Under the pieces are notes generated by a model, which was not told where the DNA came from, ran no database searches, and saw only the letters and a program-made list of their open reading frames with translations. The position numbers and the translations under genes were made by a program. From Candidatus Binatia bacterium (lineage in GTDB: Bacteria; Vulcanimicrobiota; Vulcanimicrobiia; Vulcanimicrobiales; Vulcanimicrobiaceae), in contig DATKHY010000007.1 of assembly GCA_035544215.1 (NCBI GenBank), positions 744,001 to 808,000 of the forward strand: a stretch of DNA of 64,000 bases. The letters are read 5' to 3'. The number at the start of each line of letters is the position of its first letter. The first letter of the stretch is position 1. This document shows positions 25,869 through 34,816 of the stretch, in pieces.

Positions 25869-27017
25869 CTACTGAATCAGGCCGGCTTTGAGGACGAGCT
25901 GGGGGTCGCGCAGCGCGCGCACGTCCTCGCCGGCGTCGCCGCGCAGCAGCAGCGCGTCGGCCGGCTCGCCGATCGCGAGCAGCCCGCGGTGCAGGCCGAC
26001 GAGCTCGGCCGCGACGTTGGTCGCCGCGTGCAGCGCCTGCTGCGGCGTCATCCCGAGCAGCGCCCACATCAGCTCGACCTCCTGCGCGTAATTCTCGTGG
26101 TAGTTGTACGGCGTTCCGGCGTCGGAACCGCCGGCGATGAGCACGCCGCTTTCGTAGGCGTGGCGGATATTCTTCAGCATCACCTCGTTCAACCCGCGCG
26201 CCTTCTCGACGATGTAGCGCGGCTGGTGTCCATCCTCGAGGTGGGCCATGATGCACGTCGGCGCACTCAGCGTGGGAACGAGATAGACGCCGCGCTCCTT
26301 AAAGAGCGCGATGCACTCGTCGTCGAGCATGGTGCCGTGCTCGATCGAATCGATGCCGGCGCGCAGCGCGTTCTTGATGCCCTGCGTCCCGATCGCATGG
26401 GCCGCCACGCGCAGCCCGTGCCGATGCGCCTCTTCGATCGCCGCGGAGAGCTCGTCGGGGGCGAGCTGCGCGTTGCCTGGAACCGCGCCCTTCGTTAGCA
26501 CGCCGCCGGTCGCGATCAGCTTGATGCAATCCGCGCCGCCCCACATCTGCTCGCGCACCGCTTTGCGCGCCTCCCACGGCGAATCGACCGCGCGTCCGAT
26601 CGGCCATCCGTGCCCGCCGGTCATGCACAGCACCGCGCCGGCCGCGCGCATGCGCGGTCCCGGAATGCGTCCCTCCTCGATGGCTTCATGCACGTCGGGC
26701 GCGATGCGGTTGGAGCTGCCGACGTCGCGTATCGTCGTGACGCCGGCCTTGATCGACTTGCATGCGTTCTCGACGGCGCGCAGCAGCCGCTGGTTGGGCG
26801 TCGTCGTCTGGATCATGCCCATCATGTCCGGCTCGCCGCTGCCTTCTAGATGGGCGTGCGCGTTGACCAGACCCGGGGTGACGCAGGTGGCCTCGAGCTC
26901 GCACGGCCCCTGCGCCGCGCGAATTTCCTTGACGCGGCCGTCCTCGACGATCACGTCCACATTGCGCTTGGGCGGCTCCAGAGTGCCGTCATATAGGACA
27001 CCGGCTCGGACGATCAT
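25869..27017 (-). CDS. amidohydrolase family protein
   Basis: A 382-residue metal-dependent hydrolase of the imidazolonepropionase-like group. Metal ligands are visible: HxH in VNAHAHLEG, a lysine in CIKLIATGGV, histidines in VAAHAIG and SIEHGTML, and aspartate in AGGSDAGTPYNYHE. Similar proteins act on Xaa-Pro dipeptides or N-acyl compounds, but the substrate cannot be set here. It is the first gene of a close minus-strand run. Confidence 0.9.
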   Translation of the reverse strand: MIVRAGVLYDGTLEPPKRNVDVIVEDGRVKEIRAAQGPCELEATCVTPGLVNAHAHLEGSGEPDMMGMIQTTTPNQRLLRAVENACKSIKAGVTTIRDVGSSNRIAPDVHEAIEEGRIPGPRMRAAGAVLCMTGGHGWPIGRAVDSPWEARKAVREQMWGGADCIKLIATGGVLTKGAVPGNAQLAPDELSAAIEEAHRHGLRVAAHAIGTQGIKNALRAGIDSIEHGTMLDDECIALFKERGVYLVPTLSAPTCIMAHLEDGHQPRYIVEKARGLNEVMLKNIRHAYESGVLIAGGSDAGTPYNYHENYAQEVELMWALLGMTPQQALHAATNVAAELVGLHRGLLAIGEPADALLLRGDAGEDVRALRDPQLVLKAGLIQ

Positions 27018-27064
27018 CGGGGGCGACTATTCGAACGCGGGCCAGACGCTCCTAGGGGCACGTC

Positions 27065-27697
27065 CTAGCGAATCTTCAGATTCGTGAGCCCGGCGACGCC
27101 GTTGACGATGAGCTGCACCGCGATCGCGGCGATGATGATCCCGAAGATTCTGCCGACGGCGTCCACGCCGGTCTTGCCGAGCCACGCCGTGATCTTCTGC
27201 GCTCCGCGCATGGCCAGATATGTGATCCCGACGACGACGAGCGCAATGATCACGAAGACGCCGCTGTGGAGCTGATGCCCCGGACCCGGCTTCACGAGCG
27301 CGACGGCGAGAGTCAGCGAGCCCGGGCCGGTAATGATCGGAATCGCCAGCGGAAACACCGAGGGATCGGTGACGGGTTTCGCGGAGTCGGCGGTCTGAGT
27401 GTCGGTCTTCTCGGCGTAGACCATGTCGAATCCGACTTTGAGCAACAGCAAGCCGCCGGCGATCTTGAAGGCGCCGAGCTCCACGCCAACCGCGCTGAGT
27501 AGCGCCTCGCCCGCGAAGGCGAAGCCGATCAATATGATGGCGGCGACGGTCGAGGCGCGCCGCGCGATCTGCGCCTGCTCGCGCGGAGAGCGCCCCTCGG
27601 TGAGGGTGGCGAACGCCGCCGCCGCCTCGATCGGATTGAGCATCGCCATCAGGGTGACGAAGACGTAGAACGCCTCGCCCAGCTGTCCGGTTAGCAT
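27065..27697 (-). CDS. MarC family integral membrane protein
   Basis: A 210-residue protein with six hydrophobic helices. The family marks are LMAMLNPIEAAAAFATLTEG, FPLAIPIITGPGSLTLAVAL, and FGIIIAAIAVQLIVNGVAGL. MarC proteins are widespread inner-membrane proteins whose transport role is unsettled. The ATG overlaps the purK 3' end by 7 nt. Confidence 0.93.
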   Translation of the reverse strand: MLTGQLGEAFYVFVTLMAMLNPIEAAAAFATLTEGRSPREQAQIARRASTVAAIILIGFAFAGEALLSAVGVELGAFKIAGGLLLLKVGFDMVYAEKTDTQTADSAKPVTDPSVFPLAIPIITGPGSLTLAVALVKPGPGHQLHSGVFVIIALVVVGITYLAMRGAQKITAWLGKTGVDAVGRIFGIIIAAIAVQLIVNGVAGLTNLKIR

Positions 27698-28833
27698 GGC
27701 GTCCAGTGGAGCTTGGCGTGCGCCGCTTTGGCGCGAGCGATTGCAGCATCGTCGACGGGACCGTCGACGAGCATCGTGAAGTGGCCCATCTTGCGGCGCG
27801 CGACGGCGTGCCGTTTGCCGTAGAGGTGCAGAACGATGGACGGGTCGCGCAGCAGGTCGGGGATGCCGGCAAGATGATCGCCGTTGCCGTCCCCCAACAC
27901 GTTGCGCATGACGGCGTTGGCGAGCAGACGCGGCGGCGACGGCGGCAGATCGCAGATCGCGCGAACGTGCTGCTCGTACTGCGAGCAGGGCGTGACGTCA
28001 ATCGTGTAGTGGCCGCTGTTGTGAGGCCGCGGCGCGATCTCGTTGACGAGCAGCTCGCCGCTCGTCGACAGAAAGAACTCGAGGCAGTACGTGCCGACGA
28101 TGCCGAGTCCGCGCCCGACGATCGCGGCCGCTTCCTCGGCTCGTTTGGCGACCCGCGCATCGACTCGAGCCGGCGCGACGGTCATCGTAAGGATGCCGCG
28201 ATCGTGCGTGTTCTCCGCGACCGGATAACTGACGATCTCGTCGTGAGCGTTGCGCGTCGCGATGACGCTCAGTTCGCACTCGAGCGGAACCGCGCGCTCG
28301 AAGATCAGCTCCGCTCCGCCCGCGGCCGCGAGCGCCGCCTCGGCTTCCTCCGGCGACGCCGCCGGCCACTGCCCCTTACCGTCGTATCCGCCCTGCGCGG
28401 TTTTGAGGATTGCCGGAAATCCGACGCGCTCGGCGGCGGCTTGCAGGTCTGCGGCAGTTAAGACGGGCGCAAACGGCGTCGTGTCCAGACCGGCATCGCG
28501 GACGAACCGCTTCTCGCGCAGCCGATTCTGTGTGACGTGCAACACGCCGCTACTCGGCGTGACGCGATGCGAAAGCGCCTCGAGGTGACGCACGGACGCG
28601 ATGTCGATGTTTTCGAACTCGTAGGTGATCACATCGCTGCGCCGCCCGAGCTCCTCGATCGCATCGAGATCGCCGTAGGCGGCGACGATCTGTTCGTCGG
28701 AGACTTGGCCGGAGGGCGAATGCTCCTGCGGATCGAGCGTGATCACGTGATAGCCCATCCGCTTCGCGTCGAGCGTGAACATGCGGCCCAGCTGGCCGCC
28801 GCCGATCACGCCGATAGTCTCGATGCGCTTCAA
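27691..28833 (-). CDS. purK: N5-carboxyaminoimidazole ribonucleotide synthase
   Basis: PurK is an ATP-grasp enzyme making N5-CAIR from AIR, bicarbonate and ATP in purine synthesis. The 380-residue sequence has [20 protein letters not shown] at the N-terminus, [18 protein letters not shown], and [17 protein letters not shown] with the metal-binding acidic residues. Its ATG overlaps the purE stop (ATGA), the usual purE-purK order. Confidence 0.96.
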   Translation of the reverse strand: MKRIETIGVIGGGQLGRMFTLDAKRMGYHVITLDPQEHSPSGQVSDEQIVAAYGDLDAIEELGRRSDVITYEFENIDIASVRHLEALSHRVTPSSGVLHVTQNRLREKRFVRDAGLDTTPFAPVLTAADLQAAAERVGFPAILKTAQGGYDGKGQWPAASPEEAEAALAAAGGAELIFERAVPLECELSVIATRNAHDEIVSYPVAENTHDRGILTMTVAPARVDARVAKRAEEAAAIVGRGLGIVGTYCLEFFLSTSGELLVNEIAPRPHNSGHYTIDVTPCSQYEQHVRAICDLPPSPPRLLANAVMRNVLGDGNGDHLAGIPDLLRDPSIVLHLYGKRHAVARRKMGHFTMLVDGPVDDAAIARAKAAHAKLHWTPC

Positions 28834-29321
28834 TCGAGCTTGCTGGAGGCCGCCGCGTCGTGCATGCGCACCGCGTACGCCGCGAGGCGCTCCGCGACGC
28901 CGGCGTCGTCGAGCGCGACGATCCTCGCGGCGAAGAGCGCGGCGTTGACCGCGCCGCCGATGGCCATCGTCGCGACGGGTACGCCGGGCGGCATCTGCAC
29001 GATCGAAAGCAGCGAGTCGAGCCCGCCCATCCGCGCCGATTGCACGGGGACGCCGATGACCGGAATCAGCGTCTTCGCGGCGGTCATGCCGGGCAGGTGG
29101 GCCGCTCCGCCGGCACCCGCGATGATCGCGCGCAGCCCGCGCTTTGCCGCCGACTCCGCGTACTCGAACATCTCGTCGGGCATCCGATGCGCGGACACAA
29201 CGCGAACCTCACACGGAATCTCGAGCTCGTCGAGCGTGTCGCGCGCGCTCGACATCGTCTCCCAATCCGAACGGCTACCCATGATGATCCCAACGATCGG
29301 TGCTTTGCCCGCTTGCGCCAT
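28830..29321 (-). CDS. purE: N5-CAIR mutase
   Basis: PurE converts N5-CAIR to CAIR, the step after PurK. The 163-residue protein has [26 protein letters not shown] and [11 protein letters not shown], the standard substrate-binding loops. The ATG giving [11 protein letters not shown] was chosen because a GAAGGCGG ribosome site lies just upstream and the length matches the family; an ATG 36 nt further upstream is possible. Confidence 0.95.
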   Translation of the reverse strand: MAQAGKAPIVGIIMGSRSDWETMSSARDTLDELEIPCEVRVVSAHRMPDEMFEYAESAAKRGLRAIIAGAGGAAHLPGMTAAKTLIPVIGVPVQSARMGGLDSLLSIVQMPPGVPVATMAIGGAVNAALFAARIVALDDAGVAERLAAYAVRMHDAAASSKLD

Positions 29322-29370
29322 CGCAAACCGCCTTCGCGCCGATGTCAACGTTGTCATTTTTCCTTTTTTG

Positions 29371-29412
29371 TCATCCTGAGCGGAGCCCCGTAGGGGCGGA
29401 GTCGAAGGACGA
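29371..29412. repeat. dispersed cctgagcggagc...gagtcgaagg repeat
   Basis: TCATCCTGAGCGGAG, a small palindrome CCCCGTAGGGG, then GGAGTCGAAGGACGA, placed directly before the glycoside hydrolase start. It is of the same type as the repeats at 5351 and 34,334. Confidence 0.6.
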
Positions 29413-29416
29413 ACGC

Positions 29417-30589
29417 ATGTCGCGGTTTCTTCTCGGCATCAACTACTGGCCGCGCCGCAGCGCGATGTACATGTGGCAGCGCTTCGACATCGACGAGATC
29501 GGCGAAGACATGGTCCGCATCCAGGAGCTCGGCTTGGACGTGGTGCGTTTCTTTCTCATGTGGGAAACGTTTGCGCCGGAGGCCAACGCGGTGGATGCCG
29601 ACGCATTGAAGCGCTTCGACGCCGTGATGGAATGCATCGCCGCTGCCGGCCTGAAGGCGATGCCGACGCTCTTCTGCGGCCACATGAGCGGAGTCAACTG
29701 GCTGCCGGCCTGGACGCTCGAGCGCGAGACGACACGCGGGCGATTCCGCACGATCGCGAACGGCGTGGTCGTGGATCGGTCGATCGGCGACTTCTACGCG
29801 AACCCCGAGCTGCTGCGCGCGCAGGTGCTGTTCGCGCGGCGCGTCGGGGAGCGCGTGCGCGAGCATCCGGCGCTGTTCGCGTGGGACCTCGGCAACGAGT
29901 TCTCCAACCTCCGCGTGCCGGCCAGCGCTCAGGACGCGGCGCAGTGGAGCGCGCGGCTGAGCGACGCGCTGCTGGAGGCCTCGGGAGCCGGCTCGACGGG
30001 CGGAATGCACGGCGAGGACCTGGAGCAAGACCGCAACCTGCGACCGTCGAGCATCGCGGCGCCGTGGCCGTTTGCGACGATGCACGGCTACTCCGTGTAC
30101 AGCAAGTTCGCGCGCGACCGCCTCGACGCCAAGGTCGTGCCTTTCCTATGCCGGCTGCAGCAGTCGTTTTCCGGCAAGAGCGTGCTCTTCAGCGAGTTCG
30201 GCAATCCGGAGTGCCCGCCGGGCAGTTCGCGTGTGAACGGTTTCGCATGCCTGAGCGAGGACGAGATGGCTTTGTACGCGCGAGCCGTTTTCGAGCGACT
30301 CCACTCCTCCGGCGCACTCGGAGCGTTTTGGTGGTGCTGGGCCGACTACGATCCGGCGCTGGCGAACCTTCCCCCGTTCGATCAGGCACCGCACGAGCTG
30401 CGCTTCGGCGTCGTGCGCAGCGACGGCACGCCGAAGCCTGTCGCTTCCGTGCTCGCGAAATTCGCGCGCGAGAGACGCGACGTCGTCGAGCCGCTCCCTC
30501 CGCCGATCGCGGACGAGAGCGAGCATTACGCCGGTCTCCCGCAGAGCATCGAACGCGAATACCAGGATTACTGCGAAACGCATGTCTGA
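29417..30589 (+). CDS. glycoside hydrolase, GH5/mannanase-like
   Basis: A 390-residue TIM-barrel glycosidase of clan A type. [20 protein letters not shown] opens with the substrate-side strand; [13 protein letters not shown] gives the acid/base glutamate and [11 protein letters not shown] the nucleophile glutamate. [15 protein letters not shown] follows the last strands. No signal peptide is seen, so it may act inside the cell on imported oligosaccharides. The ATG follows directly after a dispersed repeat. It overlaps the next gene by 8 nt. Confidence 0.85.
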   Translation: MSRFLLGINYWPRRSAMYMWQRFDIDEIGEDMVRIQELGLDVVRFFLMWETFAPEANAVDADALKRFDAVMECIAAAGLKAMPTLFCGHMSGVNWLPAWTLERETTRGRFRTIANGVVVDRSIGDFYANPELLRAQVLFARRVGERVREHPALFAWDLGNEFSNLRVPASAQDAAQWSARLSDALLEASGAGSTGGMHGEDLEQDRNLRPSSIAAPWPFATMHGYSVYSKFARDRLDAKVVPFLCRLQQSFSGKSVLFSEFGNPECPPGSSRVNGFACLSEDEMALYARAVFERLHSSGALGAFWWCWADYDPALANLPPFDQAPHELRFGVVRSDGTPKPVASVLAKFARERRDVVEPLPPPIADESEHYAGLPQSIEREYQDYCETHV

Positions 30590-31649
30590 CGGCGCTCGCA
30601 CGCTGATCGTGACCGGCGCGAGCTCCGGCATCGGTCACGCGCTCGCGCTCCTGGCTGCCCGGGAGCGCTATCGCGTCGTGGCGGTCGCGCGCCGCGCGGG
30701 GCGCCTCGACGAACTCGCGCAATCCATCCGCAACGGCGGCGGCAGCTGCGTGACGCTCGCCGGCGACGTCACGGCGCGCGACATGCCGGCGCGCATCGTC
30801 GACGCGGCGCTGCGCGCATTCGGACGCATCGACGTCGTAGTGAACAACGCCGGCGGCGGCACTTACGGCCCATTGATCGAGGAGAGCGACGCCCAGATCG
30901 ACGCGCAGTTACAGCTCAACTTCGCGGCCCCGCTCCGCCTGGCTCGCGCGGCGCTGACGTCGCTGGAGGCGACGCGCGGCCAGCTCGTGTTCGTCGGATC
31001 CGGGAGCGCGCGAATCCCGCTGCCCAACTACGGCGCGTACGCGCCGGCGAAGGCCGCGCTTCGCGCCGCCGCGATTCAGCTGCGTCGCGAGCTGCGCCCG
31101 CGCGGAATTGCCGTGACCTACGTCGACCCCGGTCTGGTAGCAACGGAGTTTCACTCGAGCATCGGCATCGAGCGGGCGCAACAAGTCCCGCCCATTACTC
31201 CACAACGGGTCGCCCGCGCGATCTTGCGCGGCATCGATCGCCGCGCGGCGGTCGTGCACGCCGTGCCGTGGCAGTCCGCCGGCACCGTGCTCGGCGAGTC
31301 GCTGGGCACGCTCGCCGATCCGATCATCGTCGGCACCTTCACGCCCAAGCGCACTGAAGTACCACATCGTCAACCTGAGCCACAAAAGAGCCATCCAACG
31401 TCACTTGAAGCGGCGCTCGAGCCCGTAGCGCGGCGAATGGAGCGCGTAAAACTGCCGCAGAACTTTCTGCGCGAGGCGCTCGTGCCGGGAGCGCGCCTCG
31501 AGCTCAACGTGCTGGCGATGCGGTGGGCGGGAATGCCGAATAAGAACGAGCGGGCCGCGCTGCGCGAGGCGCTCGACGCGCTCGACGCGGCGGGCTATCT
31601 ACAACGTGTGGACGACGAGACCTGGACGGTCGTGCGCGCGGCCGACTGA
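30582..31649 (+). CDS. SDR family oxidoreductase with C-terminal extension
   Basis: A 355-residue protein. Residues 1-250 form a classic short-chain dehydrogenase with TGASSGIG, NNAGGGTYG and the YAPAK active site. About 100 more residues follow a polar linker (PHRQPEPQKSHPT), and the last 40 (NKNERAALREALDALDAAGY, then a basic WTVVRA end) resemble a winged helix. Most SDRs are about 250 residues, so this is a fusion or extension of unknown use. It is coupled to the glycoside hydrolase by an 8-nt overlap. Confidence 0.85.
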   Translation: MSDGARTLIVTGASSGIGHALALLAARERYRVVAVARRAGRLDELAQSIRNGGGSCVTLAGDVTARDMPARIVDAALRAFGRIDVVVNNAGGGTYGPLIEESDAQIDAQLQLNFAAPLRLARAALTSLEATRGQLVFVGSGSARIPLPNYGAYAPAKAALRAAAIQLRRELRPRGIAVTYVDPGLVATEFHSSIGIERAQQVPPITPQRVARAILRGIDRRAAVVHAVPWQSAGTVLGESLGTLADPIIVGTFTPKRTEVPHRQPEPQKSHPTSLEAALEPVARRMERVKLPQNFLREALVPGARLELNVLAMRWAGMPNKNERAALREALDALDAAGYLQRVDDETWTVVRAAD

Positions 31650-31675
31650 ACGGTTTACGAGACGCAGGTAGGGAC

Positions 31676-31903
31676 TCAGTTTGAATCAGGCGGTCGAGGG
31701 CGTTTGCTAGACTTAGCGAGCCCGTACCCGGTCGCGAGGGCGATGCCCGCTACGATAAGAAATTGCGCTAGCCGCAGAAGGTGATAATAGCTCTCATGCC
31801 ACCTTACGCGACTGTATATTTCCCACGGGATAAGCACAGATACGGCGACGGTTACGGTGATCCAAAGGAGCGTACGGCTCGGAGAGTAAGCGCGGGGGCT
31901 CAA
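31676..31903 (-). CDS. small two-helix membrane protein
   Basis: A 75-residue frame whose TTG start overlaps the ABC permease stop (TTGA). Two hydrophobic helices are seen (TLLWITVTVAVSVLIPWEIY and FLIVAGIALATGYGL) separated by a charged His-containing loop (RVRWHESYYHLL), with a basic tail. The coupling to a metal-transport operon and the clear helices make it plausible, though no family is recognised. Confidence 0.5.
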   Translation of the reverse strand: MSPRAYSPSRTLLWITVTVAVSVLIPWEIYSRVRWHESYYHLLRLAQFLIVAGIALATGYGLAKSSKRPRPPDSN

Positions 31904-32745
31904 ACTGAGTCACCGCCCGATACGCGGACCGCGGCGTGGCGCAGATACTTCGCGACGATCGCGGCGAAGAACAGCAGCGTCGCGAGCAGCACGATCGTTG
32001 CGCCGCTGGAAGCGCGGACGTAGTACGAGAGATAAAGGCCCCCGACCGTGCTGACCGCACCGAACAGCGCAGCGAGCGCCATCATCGGCGCGAACCGCGA
32101 CGTGAGCTGGTACGCCGCCGCCGGCGGCGTGACGAGCAACGCGGCGACGAGCACGATGCCGACGGCCTGCAGTGAGACGACGATCGTGAGCGCCAGCATC
32201 ACGAGCAGCGCGTACTCATAAGCCGGCGACTGTATGCCGCTGGCCTGCGCCACGACCGGATCGAACGTCGTGTAGAGCAAGCCGCGGAAGAGCACGACGA
32301 CCGCCGCGGCCACGACGATGCTCAGCACGAGAATCAGCCAGAGGTCCTGCGGCTGGACCGCGAGGATGTCGCCGAACAGGAAGCTCTGCAGATCCACCGC
32401 GTAGCTGCGCTGCTGGCTCATCAGGTAGACGCCGAGGGCGAACATCCCGGTGAAGAGCACTCCGATCGTCGTGTCGAGCGAGATGCGGCCGCGGCGATGC
32501 ACGAACCCGATGCCCACCGCCGTTAGCACGGCAACGATGCCGGCGCCGAGATAGAAGTTCGCGCCGCGCAGATATGCGATGACGATGCCGGCGAACGAGG
32601 CGTGTGCGATCCCGTCGCCGATGAACGACAGCTTGCGCAGGATCACGTACGTGCCCATCGTCGAGCAGAGCAGACCCACGGCGAGCGCCGCGACGAAGGC
32701 GCGCTCCATGAAGGCGTAGTGGAACGGCTCCGTGAGGACCGTCAC
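31900..32745 (-). CDS. metal ABC transporter permease (ZnuB/MntB type)
   Basis: A 281-residue ABC-3 permease with about eight hydrophobic helices. Marks include RALLV-type opening (FMERAFVAALAVGLLCSTMG), LRKLSFIGDGIAHASFAGIV, and VGIVLVAALLVTPPAAAYQL. The family imports zinc or manganese. The start is GTG overlapping the ATPase gene stop (GTGA). A longer open frame upstream just crosses the ATPase gene in a different frame. Confidence 0.93.
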   Translation of the reverse strand: MTVLTEPFHYAFMERAFVAALAVGLLCSTMGTYVILRKLSFIGDGIAHASFAGIVIAYLRGANFYLGAGIVAVLTAVGIGFVHRRGRISLDTTIGVLFTGMFALGVYLMSQQRSYAVDLQSFLFGDILAVQPQDLWLILVLSIVVAAAVVVLFRGLLYTTFDPVVAQASGIQSPAYEYALLVMLALTIVVSLQAVGIVLVAALLVTPPAAAYQLTSRFAPMMALAALFGAVSTVGGLYLSYYVRASSGATIVLLATLLFFAAIVAKYLRHAAVRVSGGDSV

Positions 32746-33539
32746 GCCTTGATCTCCGGGTGAGCGGCGTGCGCGGCGTGCGGCTCGTGGTCGTGACGCA
32801 GGTGGCCGTGCGTGTGCGTGTGCTCGCGGATCGCGCTGTACGCGCCCGACGCGACGACTTCCCTCGGCGTGCCGAGCGCGAGGACGCGCCGGTCCAGCAC
32901 GAGCAGGCGATCGAACCACTCGTCGACGTTGTCGAGATCGTGCGTCGCGGTCAGCACCGTCAGGCCCGCGGCGGAGAGCCGGCGCACGATGTGGCGCAGC
33001 GCCTCTTCCGTCGCCGCATCGACGCCCGTCGTCGGCTCGTCGAGCAGCAACAGCTGCGGCTCCTGCGCGATCGCGCGCGCAACGAAGGCGCGCTGCTGCT
33101 GGCCGCCGGAGAGATGCGCGATCGGCCGCGCGGCGAGCGGCGTCATGGCGACGACTTCGATGGCGCGGCGCACGGCCTCCCGATCGTGCGCGCCGAAGCG
33201 CTGCCAGAAGCGCAGCCGTGCGAACCGGCCCATCGCGACGACGTCCCACACGGTGGCCGGGAACGACCAGTCGACGGACTCCACCTGGGGAACGTAGGCG
33301 ATGGTTCCGGGACGCAGGCTGCGCGGCGCTGCGCCGAGTACGCGCAGCTCCCCGCTCGCCGGCAGCAACAGGCCCGCGATGGTCTTGAGCAGCGTCGACT
33401 TTCCGGAGCCGTTCGGGCCCACGATGCCGAGCGACTCTCCGTAGTGAACGGTGAACGTCGCGCCGACCAGGGCAGTGAAGTCCTCGTAGCGCACCGCCAA
33501 ATGCCGCGCCACGACAGCATCTCCCTTGTCACGCGTCAC
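32742..33539 (-). CDS. metal ABC transporter ATP-binding protein
   Basis: A 265-residue ABC ATPase of the zinc/manganese group: Walker A GPNGSGKST, signature LSGGQQQR, Walker B LLLLDEPTTGVD and switch histidine TATHD. The last 25 residues are rich in histidine (HTHTHGH, HAAHAAH), which may buffer or sense the transported metal. The GTG start overlaps the stop of the substrate-binding protein gene. Confidence 0.95.
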   Translation of the reverse strand: MTRDKGDAVVARHLAVRYEDFTALVGATFTVHYGESLGIVGPNGSGKSTLLKTIAGLLLPASGELRVLGAAPRSLRPGTIAYVPQVESVDWSFPATVWDVVAMGRFARLRFWQRFGAHDREAVRRAIEVVAMTPLAARPIAHLSGGQQQRAFVARAIAQEPQLLLLDEPTTGVDAATEEALRHIVRRLSAAGLTVLTATHDLDNVDEWFDRLLVLDRRVLALGTPREVVASGAYSAIREHTHTHGHLRHDHEPHAAHAAHPEIKA

Positions 33540-34420
33540 TTCAGCGTCTTCACGATCACGCCGGTGTCGTAGTTCAGCATCGCGATGTAGTTGGCGACGC
33601 GCGGATTCGTACCGATGGAATCGTCGTAGAGGTCCTCGACCACGCGGATGCCCGCGCCCTGCGCGATGGAGTAGAGGATCTTCGGGCTATACTCGGGCTC
33701 GCTGAAGACGCCGTGCACGTGATGCGCCTTGGCGAGGTCGATCAGCTGCGCGATCTGCTGAGGATTCGGCTCCTGCCCAGGATTGCGCTCGACGAAGCCG
33801 AGCGTCGTGATGCCGAACCGGTCGTTGTAGTACTGCCACGCGTTGTGGAACACGATCATGTAGCGATGCGAGGGCGGAATCGTGTCGATCTGCCGCTGGA
33901 TGCTTTTCGCAAGTGCGGCGAGGCGCAGGTTATAGCTCGCCGCGTTGCGCCGAAACGCGTCGGCATGCGCGGGATCGGCCGCCGCGAGCGCGTCGCGAAT
34001 CTTCAAGACGTAGCCCTGGGCCAGCACTGGGTCCATCCAAAGATGGGGGTTGAGGTTTTTGACCGGCAGGCCATCGGCGCCCACGACGACGCGCAGATCC
34101 TTAGATCCCGCGTCGCGCAACAGCCGGTCGAGCCAGGTTTCGAGCCCCGCCCCGTTCTCGACGAGCACCTCGGCGTCCGCAACGGCCGCGACGTCCTGCG
34201 GCGCGGGTTGAAACGTCTCGGGCGACGCGCCGACCGGAACGATGTTCTTGACGGTCACGTACTGCCCGCCGACGCCTTCCACGAACGAATTGAGCGTTGA
34301 GATCGTCGTCGCCACGGCGATCTTACCGCTGCTGTCACCCTGAGCCTGTCGAACGGTGGATTGGGCCCCATGCGAGCACGCCGTTAACGCGAAAAGGATG
34401 GCGATAGTAGCGCGCGTCAT
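33536..34420 (-). CDS. metal ABC transporter substrate-binding lipoprotein (ZnuA/TroA type)
   Basis: A 294-residue cluster A-I binding protein. The signal peptide ends in a lipobox (LFALTACS). Metal ligands of the family are visible: His in LNPHLWMDP, His in IVFHNAWQYY, Glu in VFSEPEYS and a final Asp in EDLYDDS. Just after the lipidated cysteine, residues STVRQAQGDSSG are encoded by a copy of the dispersed repeat. The ATG overlaps the Fur-family gene stop. No long His-rich loop is present, so zinc versus manganese is open. Confidence 0.93.
   Translation of the reverse strand: MTRATIAILFALTACSHGAQSTVRQAQGDSSGKIAVATTISTLNSFVEGVGGQYVTVKNIVPVGASPETFQPAPQDVAAVADAEVLVENGAGLETWLDRLLRDAGSKDLRVVVGADGLPVKNLNPHLWMDPVLAQGYVLKIRDALAAADPAHADAFRRNAASYNLRLAALAKSIQRQIDTIPPSHRYMIVFHNAWQYYNDRFGITTLGFVERNPGQEPNPQQIAQLIDLAKAHHVHGVFSEPEYSPKILYSIAQGAGIRVVEDLYDDSIGTNPRVANYIAMLNYDTGVIVKTLK
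34334..34357. repeat. dispersed repeat inside the binding-protein gene
   Basis: TCACCCTGAGCCTGTCGAAC matches the cctgagc...tcgaa repeat type seen at 5351 and 29,371 but lies in frame within the metal-binding lipoprotein gene, encoding residues just after the lipidated cysteine. Confidence 0.55.
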
Positions 34421-34809
34421 CGGCACGAGCGGCACCTTCCGAAGAACTCCAGCGCGTGGCCGTTGAGCTCGAAGCCGTGCAGCGCGCGCAGCGACTGCGC
34501 GAACTGCTCCATCGCGGAGCAGCTGACGTCTTCGACGCGCCCGCACTCGCCGCAAATTGCGTGATGGTGATGCTGGGCCGGCTCGCAGAGCATGTAGGTT
34601 ACCTCTCCCTCCGCGTCGGCGCGGGCCGTCACCTCACCCTTGCTGCTCAGACGGTCCAGCGTTCGATAGACCGTCGACAGCGACACGCGCGCACCGGCGC
34701 GCTTGATCGCGCGATGGATCTCCGCGGCCGAGAGAAACCGCTGGTCGCGCGATAGAATCGACGCGATCCACTCTCGCGGCCGCGTCACGTAATCGGCCCG
34801 TAATCCCAC
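34417..34809 (-). CDS. Fur-family metalloregulator
   Basis: A 130-residue Fur/Zur/Mur repressor. The winged helix is in FLSAAEIHRAIKRAGARVSL with STVYRTLDRLSSKGE; the metal region has AQHHHHAICGECGRVEDV, and a second CxxC lies at the end (FFGRCRSCR), the structural-zinc pattern of the family. The GTG at MGLRADY is a likely start; another GTG lies six codons on. It is the first gene of the metal-import operon, so it probably senses that metal and represses the operon. Zinc is the most likely guess. Confidence 0.9.
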   Translation of the reverse strand: MGLRADYVTRPREWIASILSRDQRFLSAAEIHRAIKRAGARVSLSTVYRTLDRLSSKGEVTARADAEGEVTYMLCEPAQHHHHAICGECGRVEDVSCSAMEQFAQSLRALHGFELNGHALEFFGRCRSCR

Positions 34810-34816
34810 GCCGGAG

